The notes under the pieces were generated by a model. That model was not told where the DNA came from and made no database searches. It worked only from the letters and a program-made list of their open reading frames with translations. Source: Symsagittifera roscoffensis (taxonomy: Eukaryota; Xenacoelomorpha; Acoela; Convolutidae). From it: a stretch of 64,000 bases of DNA. Each line of letters begins with the position of its first letter. Position 1 is the first letter of the stretch. Positions 13,001 through 23,500 of this stretch are shown here, in pieces. The stretch lies in the NCBI RefSeq assembly GCF_963678635.1, contig NC_087064.1, forward strand, positions 7,849,671-7,913,670. Direction: 5' to 3'. The position numbers and the translations under genes are program-made.

Positions 13001-16000
13001 TGGAACAACGTTTTCTCAAAAGGTTGCTATGTCTAACATAGGCAAACCGGAGCTTCGCGCCATTTCGGATACATCACAAATATAATAGGCAAGCTAGCCT
13101 ACAGAAGAATCAGACGAAAGCCACTAAGGCGAAAATTGTTTGAGACACAGAGGCGTATCGGAGCTTCTCATCACTTACGATACAATGCAAGCACAGCATT
13201 GCAAGCTGACAAATATGAGACGGAAATAACTGAAATGAAAAAAGCCTAAATATAAACTAAATCAAAACAAAATATACCACAATTGTCCTGAATTACAAAA
13301 AATAATAATTATCAATTTTAGTGGAAATTACAAAAAATTACTTGACCAAACCGATAAAAACATAAGCCGAAATAACAAATTTAATCGAAAAAATAAATTA
13401 AAATTATTTAAAACCCAAGTTGTGTATTGACAAAATAACAGGACGACTGTCAGTTATAATAATAGATTGAGCCATACAAAATTCTATGCTTTGAAAATTA
13501 AGCTGCCACGAAAGACAACAATCGGTTTTTGCCCTTCGACAGACACAAAATAAATTGACTGAGCCGATAAAACATAAGCCGAAATCATTTAGACTGAATA
13601 AATCTTCTTAGCGAAAAAAAAAGAAAATAAGGAATGAAAACTAAGTAAGGGTTATAAGATTTACATACAACAGGAGTATATCAACAACACTTGCAAGTAG
13701 AAAAAAATAACTACGGCTCGAAAAAAAATCCGCGATATGGCAACTAAGCCGAAAAATACAAGCAGACAAAATAATATGAGCAAAATATTCAATTTGTCCC
13801 GGAAATAACTTTCAATTTCATTTAAATAGAAAAACTCTAGATCGGATTGGGACTCAAAATCCATGGTGAAAAGGCAACTGTTACCTCTAGACCAAGTGGA
13901 AAAGCGTCTGGAAGTTATGGTTTACAAAAGAAGCAACTTCAACTTCTAGATTTGTAACCACAGATTTACGGCAAATAAACCTAGTTTATTTATTTACAGC
14001 AAATAAATTGCTCTCGCAATTTAAAAAAGACGAAAACTATCAAAAATTTCATAACTCTATCAATTTGTTAGAAAATTGATCGAAAATAGTCAATGCTGAA
14101 CAAGCATTTTAATAAAGCTTATGAATGGGTAACTAAGCCAACAAAAAAATTGTTTGTTATAAAACACTCAGTTGGGCTTGCTTAGCTGCTAAGCAGAGAA
14201 ATTTCCCATCACCTGTTTTTTTTACATTGAATCATTTATTTCAGATTTTCAACAAAACTCTCCGAAAAATAGTATAACTTTCAAAAAATGCACTTTGCTT
14301 AAACCAAATTTAGTTTTCTACAAGAAATTAAGACTGCTTATGCAGTAAAAATTCTTTTGACCTATTTTCCTATTGAAACTTTAACATTAGCTTTGGCAGG
14401 GCAGGTTTCGACAAAGGAAAAAGTTTCCAAAAAACGGTCAAACGATATGGCAAATAGGAAGTCAACTCGTGATTAAGTTCAGGGGTCGTAACTTTGGCAA
14501 AGACAGTTCCCTGTTTCCTTACTCACCTGCTATTCTGAAATTGACTAGGGAAGTTCTCCATATTGTGAGTCATGTTCGTGGCCATAGCACCAGCAGATGG
14601 AAGCGAGTTTTGATGGGCCATTGATGAGGAGTTGGATTGACTTGCAGTCATAACAGACGGAGGCACTGGAGTCGCTTTGAGATTATCCGCTAGAGCCTTC
14701 CTTAACAGATTCTGAGTGTCGAACACACCCCACGTGGCTTGGAGAACTGCGTCCAGAAGACAGTCACCGGCAGTTCGGTTCCAAAGGGGTCGCAACTTGC
14801 TCTTCAGCTTCACGGCCACTTCTCTGTTCCAATTTATGACACTATTCTCTATTTCCAGTTCCCGCTTCACAGACTGGTCAACTATCTCATTCATCAGCTG
14901 CTTCTGAATTATTCTCGGCAGATTGTGAATTTCTGAACAATGCAGACGAGAGTTACACGAATTTAATTCAAATGGAGGCCAAGTTTTAACTCGCATACAC
15001 AATCAAAATGTGAATAATTCCAAAACGGAGCAAGTTGAATATATACACAAATTTTGCCTATAAACACCCATTAAAAAGCCTCCACCCAACTATTCGACGA
15101 GGTTTAAATTGCTTAACGCTACTCGAAAGAAATACTCCTTTCTGAATGGCTGAAACTTCGAAACTTAGAACCAGGGGAATATCCTCACCCCTGAACCATT
15201 TTCAAGATATTACACTTTGATCCAAACAAATTTTCTATAAACTCATTTCAACAGATTTTTAAATGATCTGAACTTAAAACATAGCCAACAGAGTTGAAAA
15301 AGCAACAAAAGATAAGCAGACAACAATTTTGCGCCGCAGGCATATTTGCTACCTCCAGGTTAAAAGGGCCGGGAACGCTAAGAAAATTGAATTAACTATG
15401 AAACAAGGTACCATTAGAAGAGTACAGATGACATGATTCATGTTAACAAAGTTATTCATGCGAAAATGTCTAGTACCCGGTTGCAACACCCTATCATATC
15501 GCAAAGTTCAAAAGTCAAAAACAAATTTAAAAAAATTAGAAAAAGTTTTTATCACAACTTTTCTAAAGCACATTTTTTCACTTTTTGTTCCGACCATTTG
15601 AGAAATCGGGAGGAACTTTGCATTCGGGTGTTTTAGTTCTTTCTTTCCTTTCTATTTGTTTCCCGCGCAAAATCAGCTACCACAAATAATTATCTCAGAG
15701 AGTTGAGTGATAAATCATATTAAAGCTCTTTCAGTCGTGGTTCAACCAGTTGGCTTAAAAGCTTACATTAGCTTAATTTAACACGTAAAAACTTAGTTTT
15801 AATCGAGTAATGTTAGTTTTTTAAGCGCCTTTTTGAAAAAAAATTTTCGTTTTTCTGGTCATTTTTCTTTAAAAACTGTTTTTCAACTCGCTTAAATTAT
15901 TATGTTTGTCAAATACGCTTAACCTCTAATTGTTGTTCAGCTTCTTCGTTCAGCTCACACCACGCCGAAAGAAACAACTCTATTTTGAAAGAACTTTTTC

Positions 16001-17840
16001 GTTGTTCTTTTAGGAGTATGGTCCGAACATTTTGTGCTACTTGCACAGTAACCAGTTATCCTTGCTTTTATTAGTCGAAGACAATTTTAGTCGATTATGC
16101 TTGAGTCATTAAAATTGTAGGCATTCCTATAGCTCTATTCGCACAAAAAAGAAACGCCAGGAAAATGAAAAATTATATTGTTTTTTTTTAATGAATACGG
16201 CCGGAGTATTCTGTGCTACTTAAAAAGGAACAGGGTATCCTTGTTTCACTATGATGTCAAGATAACGCAAAACAATATCTATTACCTGCTGGTAACCCAT
16301 ATGTCTGGACGTTGTCCTGAAGAAAATAACACCTGAATCCTGCACTTTTTGTAGCAAAATTATTGGCAATAGTCCGCAAAATATTGTTCGTAAGGTCTGC
16401 AGAGACAACACATGCTGGATACTTGCTTGGCGCGCTGAAGCTTGAAAGCTTTTCTTGTGACATCAGCATTTCAATAATACGGGTTCGCTTGAACAGTAAG
16501 GCGATCATCATAAGATTGAACCGTTCGACAACTCCTGGAAGATCTAGAATATTTGCTTCACAAGAAGTTAGTATCCTTTTCTTGTCACCACCTGCAATGA
16601 TGTAAGCTTCCACGGGCTCGATCGCACCCGCTGAAACAGCCCAACAAGCTTGCAAAAACATCCAGTCAAGTTTGCTAATGGAGAAACGGTTATTGCTCTG
16701 AAAGTATTTCTGATAAGAAAATGCGCAAATATCTTTAGCAGATTGGTCCATTGCTGTCCCTGAGAAACCTTTCCGTTTCGAGTCCACAGGACTTTTCTTG
16801 CGTATATTTAATCGTTTCATTCTCTCTTCTATCGTAAACACAGCTTCTCTACTCCTAGAGCTGTTAGCCTTATTGCCGGATTTTCTATTCACGGTGACAG
16901 GTGGAGATTGTTTTTGTACATCTCTGCCAAGCTGCTCGTCAGGAATCGACAAAACTTTTTTCTTTCCACAAGCAGCGCACTTCTGTGATTTCCAAGAATT
17001 CTCATTTGAGCAACAAATGCAGTGCCATTTCTGTTTCAAACCTTTCTTAGCCTGTTTTGAATTAGTGTCGCTGAGTGATATCGTAGATCCGCCACTACCA
17101 TCATCGCTTGAAACTATCTCCGGGGACCTTGATTTAGAGAAAGAGTCGCTGTTGTTTCCATCGCTAGGATTTCTTTTCTTACTCGTCCAATTTGGCGGTG
17201 CTCGACATACAACGCAAACTTTGCTCTTGGGCCAGTTGTAAAAAGTACATCGAGGGCAGGACCATTTTTGGTTAGAACTCAAAATGATATGTGGAACTTG
17301 GTTTGCTTCATTTTCGTCACTGGCCGAAGAGCAGATACCTTTAGAGTCTGCAAAATTAGCAACCGATTCAATCAGTTCTGTATTATGCGCCTCTTCTTTA
17401 TCATAACTTTTGCATGCAATCGAATCACTGTGATTATGCTGTTCTCGACTCACAGTAGTATCTTTTTCTATAAGGGATTGAAAGTTATTCAGTGCAGCGC
17501 TTGACGAGGGCAGAGGTGAGTCGTTCCTACTCTCCAGCTCGTTCCTTTCGGGCTGCTCATCAATCAGTACCGGCTCGTGGGAGCTTAATGTGTTTCCGAG
17601 ATTATCATCCTCAGGTGCCAATTGACAGTTGCACATCGAACATCTGCTTGACTTGGAATAATTTAGATAAGTACATCGTGGACAGGGCCAAGAGCCGTCA
17701 TCAGAGGCGGCGGCTTCCGGTGCAAACTTAGTTTCATTGTGATCAGATTCTGGAAACCCAGAATCCGATGAGAGCCCATTCTTGCTAACGCATTCTTTGT
17801 TACAATCTTCATCGGTTTTCAAGACATCGCTTTGAAGCAT
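10023..17840 (-). CDS. TRABID (ZRANB1) deubiquitinase, six coding exons
   Basis: Exons in transcription order are 17840-16286, 14932-14527, 12989-12750, 12499-12366, 11405-11209 and 10376-10023. All have GT/AG borders, their phases match, and together they give 961 codons plus stop. Three NZF (RanBP2-type) zinc fingers lie at residues about 49-76, 191-216 and 271-295, each with four cysteines. An ankyrin-like ubiquitin-binding region follows at about 385-495, then a TRABID-type OTU domain. The catalytic Cys is 576 (WNRTAGDCLLDAV) and the catalytic His is 762 (PGHFSALV); HIFVLAHILRRPIIVYGVK is the family hallmark. TRABID hydrolyses K29/K33-linked ubiquitin chains and is linked to Wnt signalling. 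The protein is longer than the ~708-residue vertebrate form because of longer linkers between zinc fingers, a Ser/Asn-rich insert after the catalytic helix (end of exon 2) and a Gly/Pro-rich stretch near the C-terminus. Confidence 0.95.
10377..11208 (-). other. TRABID intron 5
   Basis: 832-bp intron with donor GTAAGC at 11208 and acceptor TTTGCAG next to 10376. It contains AT-rich sequence only; I see no exon or transposon end. Confidence 0.7.
11406..12365 (-). other. TRABID intron 4 with repeat remnants
   Basis: 960-bp intron with donor GTAATA and acceptor GTTTCAG. It contains a SINE close to the donor (12120-12338) and a hAT-like end remnant at about 11480-11512 (CCCCTAAATCCACCCCCTGG). The rest is AT-rich. 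Confidence 0.7.
12120..12338 (-). mobile_element. tRNA-derived SINE
   Basis: On the minus strand the element starts GGGTAGCGGTGGTAAAGTGG, which contains an A-box-like TGGTAAAGTGG. It continues with a B box GTTCGAGGCC about 45 bp later, the two internal RNA polymerase III promoter boxes of tRNA-derived SINEs. A GC-rich body with a palindromic part (GAGCTGTACAGCTC) follows. The 3' limit is approximate. It lies only 27 bp downstream of the exon 4 donor inside TRABID intron 4, in the sense orientation. It is not a functional tRNA because the acceptor stem does not close. Confidence 0.6.
12990..14526 (-). other. TRABID intron 2
   Basis: 1,537-bp intron from donor GTGAGT at 14526 to acceptor TTCTAG at 12990. 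It is AT-rich. The short phrase GCCGATAAAACATAAGCCGAAAT recurs near 13350 and 13563, but no recognisable transposon or exon is present. Confidence 0.65.
14933..16285 (-). other. TRABID intron 1
   Basis: 1,353-bp intron with donor GTAATA at 16285 and acceptor TTGTTCAG at 14933. It includes the dispersed repeat at 15430-15760. The two stretches near 16010 and 16200 (GTCCGAACATTTTGTGCTACTT and a similar copy with GCCGGAGTATTCTGTGCTACTT) show a short local duplication. Confidence 0.65.
15430..15760 (+). repeat. Dispersed repeat, related to 7930-8280
   Basis: It matches the minus strand of 7930-8280 over several blocks (see that entry). It lies within TRABID intron 1. It has no long frame and no recognised family. 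Confidence 0.4.
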
Positions 17841-18209
17841 TCTAGGTTCTAGAACATTTTTCAGTCAAGTAATATTATTGCTGAAGTATTTTTTAATGAT
17901 AAAAGAGTTTCATTGAGATCATTGAGTTTCATTTTCCAAAGAGTTTCATTTTCCAATAAACTGCTCTACCTTTCATAACGCAGATGTTGCATTTCATAAC
18001 GCAGATTTTGCATTACAGAAGTTGCCAAACAATTGTCAAAAATTATCATTTAATTCTCGAGGCTTTCATTACAACTGAATACTAAAAAAAACGGAACTTA
18101 TCATACTTAGCAGAAAACATTCGCGAAACCAGGGGGGGAAATTTGCAGTTACTTTGGACCAAAACGTCATCAATTTGGACCAAAACTTATGTCAAATACC
18201 TGGGAGTAA
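17841..18209 (-). other. TRABID 5' flank between start codon and retroelement cluster
   Basis: Only about 370 bp separate the TRABID ATG (17840) from the first LTR-derived base (18210). The stretch has GATCATTGAGTTTCATTTTCCA-like short repeats and TTTGGACCAAAACGT repeats near 18150-18190. It probably contains the 5' UTR and core promoter, but no TATA box or initiator can be assigned securely. Confidence 0.4.
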
Positions 18210-18914
18210 TGTAACATTCGCCCGGAAGATACATATCGACGGAGAACAAAACTAAGTCCTAAGACGACCGGGTATCAAGTCGAGATTAGAAGCTGGAATG
18301 AGTAATCGTCCTTCCTGGGCAGCCCAGGAAGGATCATCTCGTTCGGTCTTGATGTATTTCATGCTTTCACGATCTACGTCTTGAATCGTGACGCTGGTCT
18401 CCTCAGGATCCGAGGTCGTTTCATTCAGCCACTCTAAGACACGCAGGTTCGTCAATACTTGTTCATATGACTGCTGTTGCTCGTCGTCGTTTCTACTGAT
18501 TTTTTACTTTTTTTTTTTACTGTTTTTAGTTTTTTCGGTTATTTTTAATGTTTTTTGTTTTTCTTGGGTACTATACTACTCTTTGTTTGGTTTTATATAT
18601 ATCTTTAAGTGTTTTTGGTCACAAACCTCTCTGGGAACTAGGGAATGGCCGATCACCCCACCCTTCCTGATTCGTGAATTTTCGGTCTTAACTAGTTTAA
18701 AAAGCTATTCACGGTAATCCGGAAGGCTTCCGCGTTCCAAACTAACCTTCCGCCCCGGCAGACTAGGCCTATTAAGGGTGTTAATGTGAACATCCGCTCG
18801 GCGTGGAGTGCTCGTTAACGGTTCTGCCGGTTATGATGTTAAAAAAGAATAACACCCAGGAGGGCCATAAAAACATGTATGTAACATTCGCCCGGAAGAT
18901 ACATATCGACGGAG
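18210..18914 (-). mobile_element. Left part of the outer, older giant element (deleted leader plus pol tail)
   Basis: 18210-18268 repeats the TGTAAC-starting LTR terminus found at 18880-18914 plus 40579 onward. 18252-18505 is a pol-tail remnant. 18480-18879 resembles the 5' leader of the intact element (compare 39290-39694), including a primer-site-like TGGCCCTCCTGGGTG placed 12 nt from the LTR. 18880-18914 is the first 35 bp of the outer LTR, after which the young element is inserted. Read on the minus strand the order is LTR, leader, pol tail, LTR end, so nearly all internal sequence has been deleted. Confidence 0.75.
18252..18505 (-). pseudogene. Pol C-terminal fragment of the outer element
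   Basis: The minus strand encodes about 70-80 residues similar to the intact pol tail around its LTNLRVLEWL segment (intact copy near 30560-30700). It carries TIQDVDR and SNLDL blocks in the same order. The frame runs directly into LTR-terminal sequence and stops there. The macro-like domain that follows in the intact pol is absent. Confidence 0.75.
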
Positions 18915-19798
18915 TGTAACATTCGCCCAAATATCACACAGCGACGGAGCGTAGAAAAAGTACCTATCAACGACTGGCAGGCGTCAGCTACCTTAATTCT
19001 ACTCGTTTTTCACCGTCTCGACCTTGCCAGTTGATTTTCTGGTCTGTTTAGGGCAAAGTAAAAAGTTACCATTTTTAGGCCATCAGTCAAACGACTTTTG
19101 ATCAGCTTTCGTTTGCATGCGAACACAACCACATAGCTGAGTCTCGGATCCTCAGACTACGTGATTGTCATTAAAAACACGGCTCGAACAACCTATTTTA
19201 TTATGTTTTTGTGTGACAGTTTTATATTAAATCCATTGGAGATGGATTGACCCTTTCCCTTTTCTATCTACTCATGCTCTGAAATATCAAATAATAACGG
19301 TGTTTATTAAGATCTAGGACATTACAGCAGCTGTTATAGTCAGTTTTCACAGTCCCTTCACATATAACAGTCTCTGGGGGACCAAGCCTCCGCTCCCGTG
19401 ATTTTCTTGAGATAACACTCTTATCTCCTATATTTCGTGTCCCGGGAGGGTTCCGTGGTATTTCTCTTCCCCCCACTGAAGCCTCCGTCTCCACAAATAT
19501 CTGTCGCTAAGGTCCTTATCGTGTGTTTTTGCCACGATAAGAGGCTCCGTGTTTTTCTGTCTCTGATACAACTGTTCTTCACAATCTATATCGTGGTTCT
19601 GATTTTCGTCTTTTCTATTCAAAATGGCCGTCTTTTTTCTATTTCTCAGAAATGTTCTTCTTCCGATCGAAATTTTAAAAATAAAAATTCTAGAACATTC
19701 TGACCCTCCGTCGCAACACTTTTCTGTTCATAAGGCCTTTAGTCACTCTTTTTTCTGTCGCGGGAAGGTTGTGCTGTGTCATCCGGCAGAATGGCACA
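18915..19798 (-). repeat. 3' LTR of the young giant element
   Basis: 884 bp, matching 39695-40578 base for base wherever I compared them (offset 20,780). The ends form the short inverted repeat TGT...ACA. On the transcribed strand the LTR contains candidate AATAAA signals at 19303-19308 and 19197-19202. This LTR faces TRABID in the same orientation. Confidence 0.95.
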
Positions 19799-19845
19799 TA
19801 CTCCCCGGACAAGTCTCCATCAATGTCCCTATTGATCGCACAACA
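19799..19845 (-). promoter_or_regulatory. Candidate polypurine tract next to the 3' LTR
   Basis: Directly upstream (minus strand) of the 3' LTR is TTGTCCGGGGAGTA. The same CCGGGGAGTA abuts the LTR of the outer element at 41464-41473, which supports a role in plus-strand priming. It is shorter and less purely purine than a classical tract. A similar 45-bp stretch recurs inside pol at about 30463-30510. Confidence 0.5.
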
Positions 19846-20548
19846 CCGGGTTATCGTCAAGTAGGTATCCATTTTTCTGTAACCAATCTTACAAATTGCA
19901 TAAGAAAATGAAATTTATCTACTCCACTTCAACTCACTACGTGTTCACAAATGGCATCGTACTACATCTCACTGCCTTTCAACATTTTCACAAAATTTGC
20001 ACCATGAGGAGTGTCCTAGATAAAATTTCTTTTCTGACTACTTACGTCGTCTTGTTATAAAACTTCTTTTCGCTCTTTGTGATTAAAAAGTGGGACGTGG
20101 CACGGCCACGCACCCGTTAAAATTAACTTAACTTCACTCACCAAGTATAATTAGTCATTTATGCGGTCCTTTCAATATTAAAACTAAGAAACTCTGTGGC
20201 TAGGAAAGTTATTGATTTACCCACCCTTCTCGAGCGAATTTACTCAAACTTACCATGTCGCCACACAGTGAATTTGTGTCTTACACAGGTTAAAAACTTC
20301 AGTCGGGAATAAATAGGTAAATATACTCACCTATGCTCCTTATATACATACATAGATAGTAGTAACTAAAATCAACAATTTCAACAATTTTAACAATTGC
20401 AACAATTTTCAAAGTTTGGTCTGACCAAACTAAATCAAAACAAAAAGTTTAACAAGTTCAATAATCAAAACTTGGTTGATTGGTTTAAGTTTTAGCACAC
20501 AAATACAATCAAGTTTTTCTCTCCTTCTCTTCTCTTCTTTGGTCATCT
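19799..20548 (-). other. 3' untranslated region of the giant element
   Basis: About 750 bp between the ORF5 stop and the 3' LTR without a credible frame. It is AT-rich, with simple repeats of ATTTCAACAATTTTAACAA type near 20370-20420. The corresponding segment of the outer element lies at 41464-42285. Confidence 0.7.
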
Positions 20549-23500
20549 TCACTCCATCATTTCTCCATCCTGATGTTCAGCGTCACTGTCTTCCAGGACT
20601 TTCTCTAACATGTCCAGAGAGTTGCGGGCCGTGCCCCAACCCTCCTGTCCCAACAGCCTCGGTTTGCAACAAGGTAGCAAGTCCACATTCACCTTCTGCT
20701 CCCGGTTCCTGCAAAAGCTGCTGTGAAGACACAGGCTCACGTTTCGTTCTAGGTCAGCTCTTAAGACCTCTTTCTTCTCATCTTCAGTAACACAAGGCGT
20801 TCCAGCTACCCGCTTCACCGCTGTGGTGACCGCGTTTCTGTGCGTCAAGAATGCTCGTTTATAGGCTCCTGGTCCTATGTCTAGCTGGAAAGATTGATAG
20901 GCTTCCGTATTCCTTGACATGTGACGCTTCGCGCGTTTATACATCCAAGATGTCATCACTGCACGGAACCAAGGCATCAATCTTTGCCTTGACCATATTC
21001 TTTCAATGGCTTTAGGTATTCTCAGAACCTTGCAGGTGGTTCTGAAAAGATCCAATTCACGACTCATTTTAACGTTGCTCAACTGTTCAGGAGTCGGCAC
21101 GGCCGTCTCCTGTTCACTTGTGTCTGCATTAGCCTCCAACCATCTCACTGCTAGCATGGCGCTAACCACCACGATTGATACTTGTTGATTCTGATCGGGC
21201 AACCCCGTGGAGTACAACTCCTCCACGTCCCAGACTAGGATCAGATTCCCGCGTTTAGGGTACCACAACGTCTGCGCCAAGCAGTGGCAAGGATACTCCC
21301 CATGGGTTCTCACTATGTTCCTTCGGGTCCGATACCCTGAGGCTCCCAGCAACGGTTCCACTTCCATCAGGATTCTATGTAAATCGTCTTTCTCTTCTAT
21401 GGTGGGGAATTCAGTGGGTAACGCTCCACTCGCTTTCTGTTTCTGGAACTCACTCACGTTGCCTTCGTTCAGTCTCATGAACTCTTCACCCACAACGTCT
21501 TGCAACTCGCCTTCGGATCTCTTCGGGACTGCCCGAAAGATCTTTGCCAACAAGTCATATGACCTCTCTGACATTCTGGCCAACCTCACGCACTTTGGCA
21601 CAGAGAAAAGTTGGTCAACCAACACTTGTTGCGTCCTCGCATCCATCACCACCATGTGCGTAGGATACTTGCTATTACAATACGGCGCTGAGCTTGAACC
21701 CACCATATATTTTGAACCAGTAGGTCTGTGATAGGCTTCACTATCCTTCAGATTCATTTCATTCTCCAGGGCTTCTCGCCAGCCTCCAATCTTTTGCTCC
21801 GTCTGTAATGCTCCAGGGAATATTTCCACGCTGAGGGATGTCACTAGCTCATGGGCACGCTCCAAGCGCTCGAGCGATTCTATCGAACTCGTCATGCTGC
21901 AAAATCCCAAGGCTGTGATCAGGTTTACGTCCGTCACCCCATGGCAGTCTGCGACCAACTCCATGGCACTCTTATCTGACATGCTCAATCTTCCGTACAA
22001 TCGTGCCAGTTGTCGATGCTGCTCGCTTAGCGTAATCAGGCAGTGTCCTAGGTTACAAACATGTCCTTCCATCCCACTGTGTTGAGCCAAGCATGTGCCT
22101 TGCTTCAACCAATTACTCGATGTACCTTCCTCGGACAGCTCCGTGGACGGGTTGCTCTTCTTCTTCGTCAATCTCATGGCCAGCAGGTGATGTATCATGG
22201 CCAGATCATGTAAACTCGCATCATCATCCCGTTCTAACATGACATCCGCGGTCATGTCCCAGATTAAGCCTGCGTTAGGATGGGGACACCAGGAAGGTTT
22301 CATGAGTTCCCACATCACTACTAGACTGGTTTTCAAGGGACCGTCCCAAGAACCACAATCAAAACTCACTTGCCCTTTTAGCTCGGGAATCGAGGGCTCG
22401 ACTACTCGTTCTTCCAAAATAATTCCAAGCTTGGGTTGTTCCACCATCAACATTCCAATTTCCTTAATCCGTTCAACCCAGAAGTTGAGCACTGTGACTT
22501 GCTCGTAGTCGAAGTATGCTTCCCTGGCTTCTTCGTTCACGAAGAGATTATACGCCATCCCCGGTATGCCAGACACGTATTGGAACGACTTCAGTTTCCC
22601 TAGTGTTGCAAACTCCTTTTGTCCTCTGGCCGCTTCAATCAATTCTCTGCTCACTCTCAATTCTTTGTTGGAGTATCTTCTCACCTCTTCCAACTTGCGA
22701 TAGCTTTCCATATCATTCGACTCCTTGCTTGGCACGGTCAATGGCATGTCCTGATATAGCTCTAGGAGTGCCCTAAGGAAGTTCCTTTCGCAATCAACTC
22801 CCTTTTGCCGAATGATCTTTATACATTCTCCCAACACAGGAGTGGGGATGCGATCCACCACGAACCTGACAAAGCAAAGGGCATCCTTACGCTTAGCCCA
22901 TGCTATCGCTGAATCGTCTTTCGAAATCAATGCTCGTAGAGCTTCCATTAACTCTAGCTCCTGTTCTCGTGATTTCGAGTCATTCCTGGCTTCATACTCC
23001 GCCTTTTTGATGCCCATCAAGCACCAAGCCAGTCGTACTTGCAGATCAGTTCTCACGCAAGGATGAGCCAGGTATGCTGCCACAGTAGCAGGTGCATTCA
23101 TCGTCTCATCGAAGTATTTCTGGAGGGCCGCCCTCCAAGAAATTTCTAGCAGTTTTTCCAATCCAATTTCGTTCGCTTCTGATGACATTACTGTGCCATA
23201 CTCTCTTCGATTGAAGTTAGAGTTCTCCGTAAGCCCTTTCAGATATTCTTGCATGGCCCGCTTTTCACTCCAAGCCATTAGGTGCCCTCTCGCGGAGTTC
23301 CTCGCTTTCAACATCTCCACATAACCCCCTGCCGGATCTCCCATGTGGACCGATTCCGGCACAGTTATTCGACTGTACTCGACCACGTCGAGTTGTCCTT
23401 CCAGTTTCAATTTGGCCATGTTGATCCGCGAGGGCCTATAATCTTCAAGTCCTCCAGATCCACATTGACTGATGACTTCCATTTCTAACTTAGTGTCTGC

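Noticed and set aside
19264-19494. Short frames inside the LTRs, identical in both LTRs
   Set aside because: Identity comes from LTR identity. Length and composition are at chance level.
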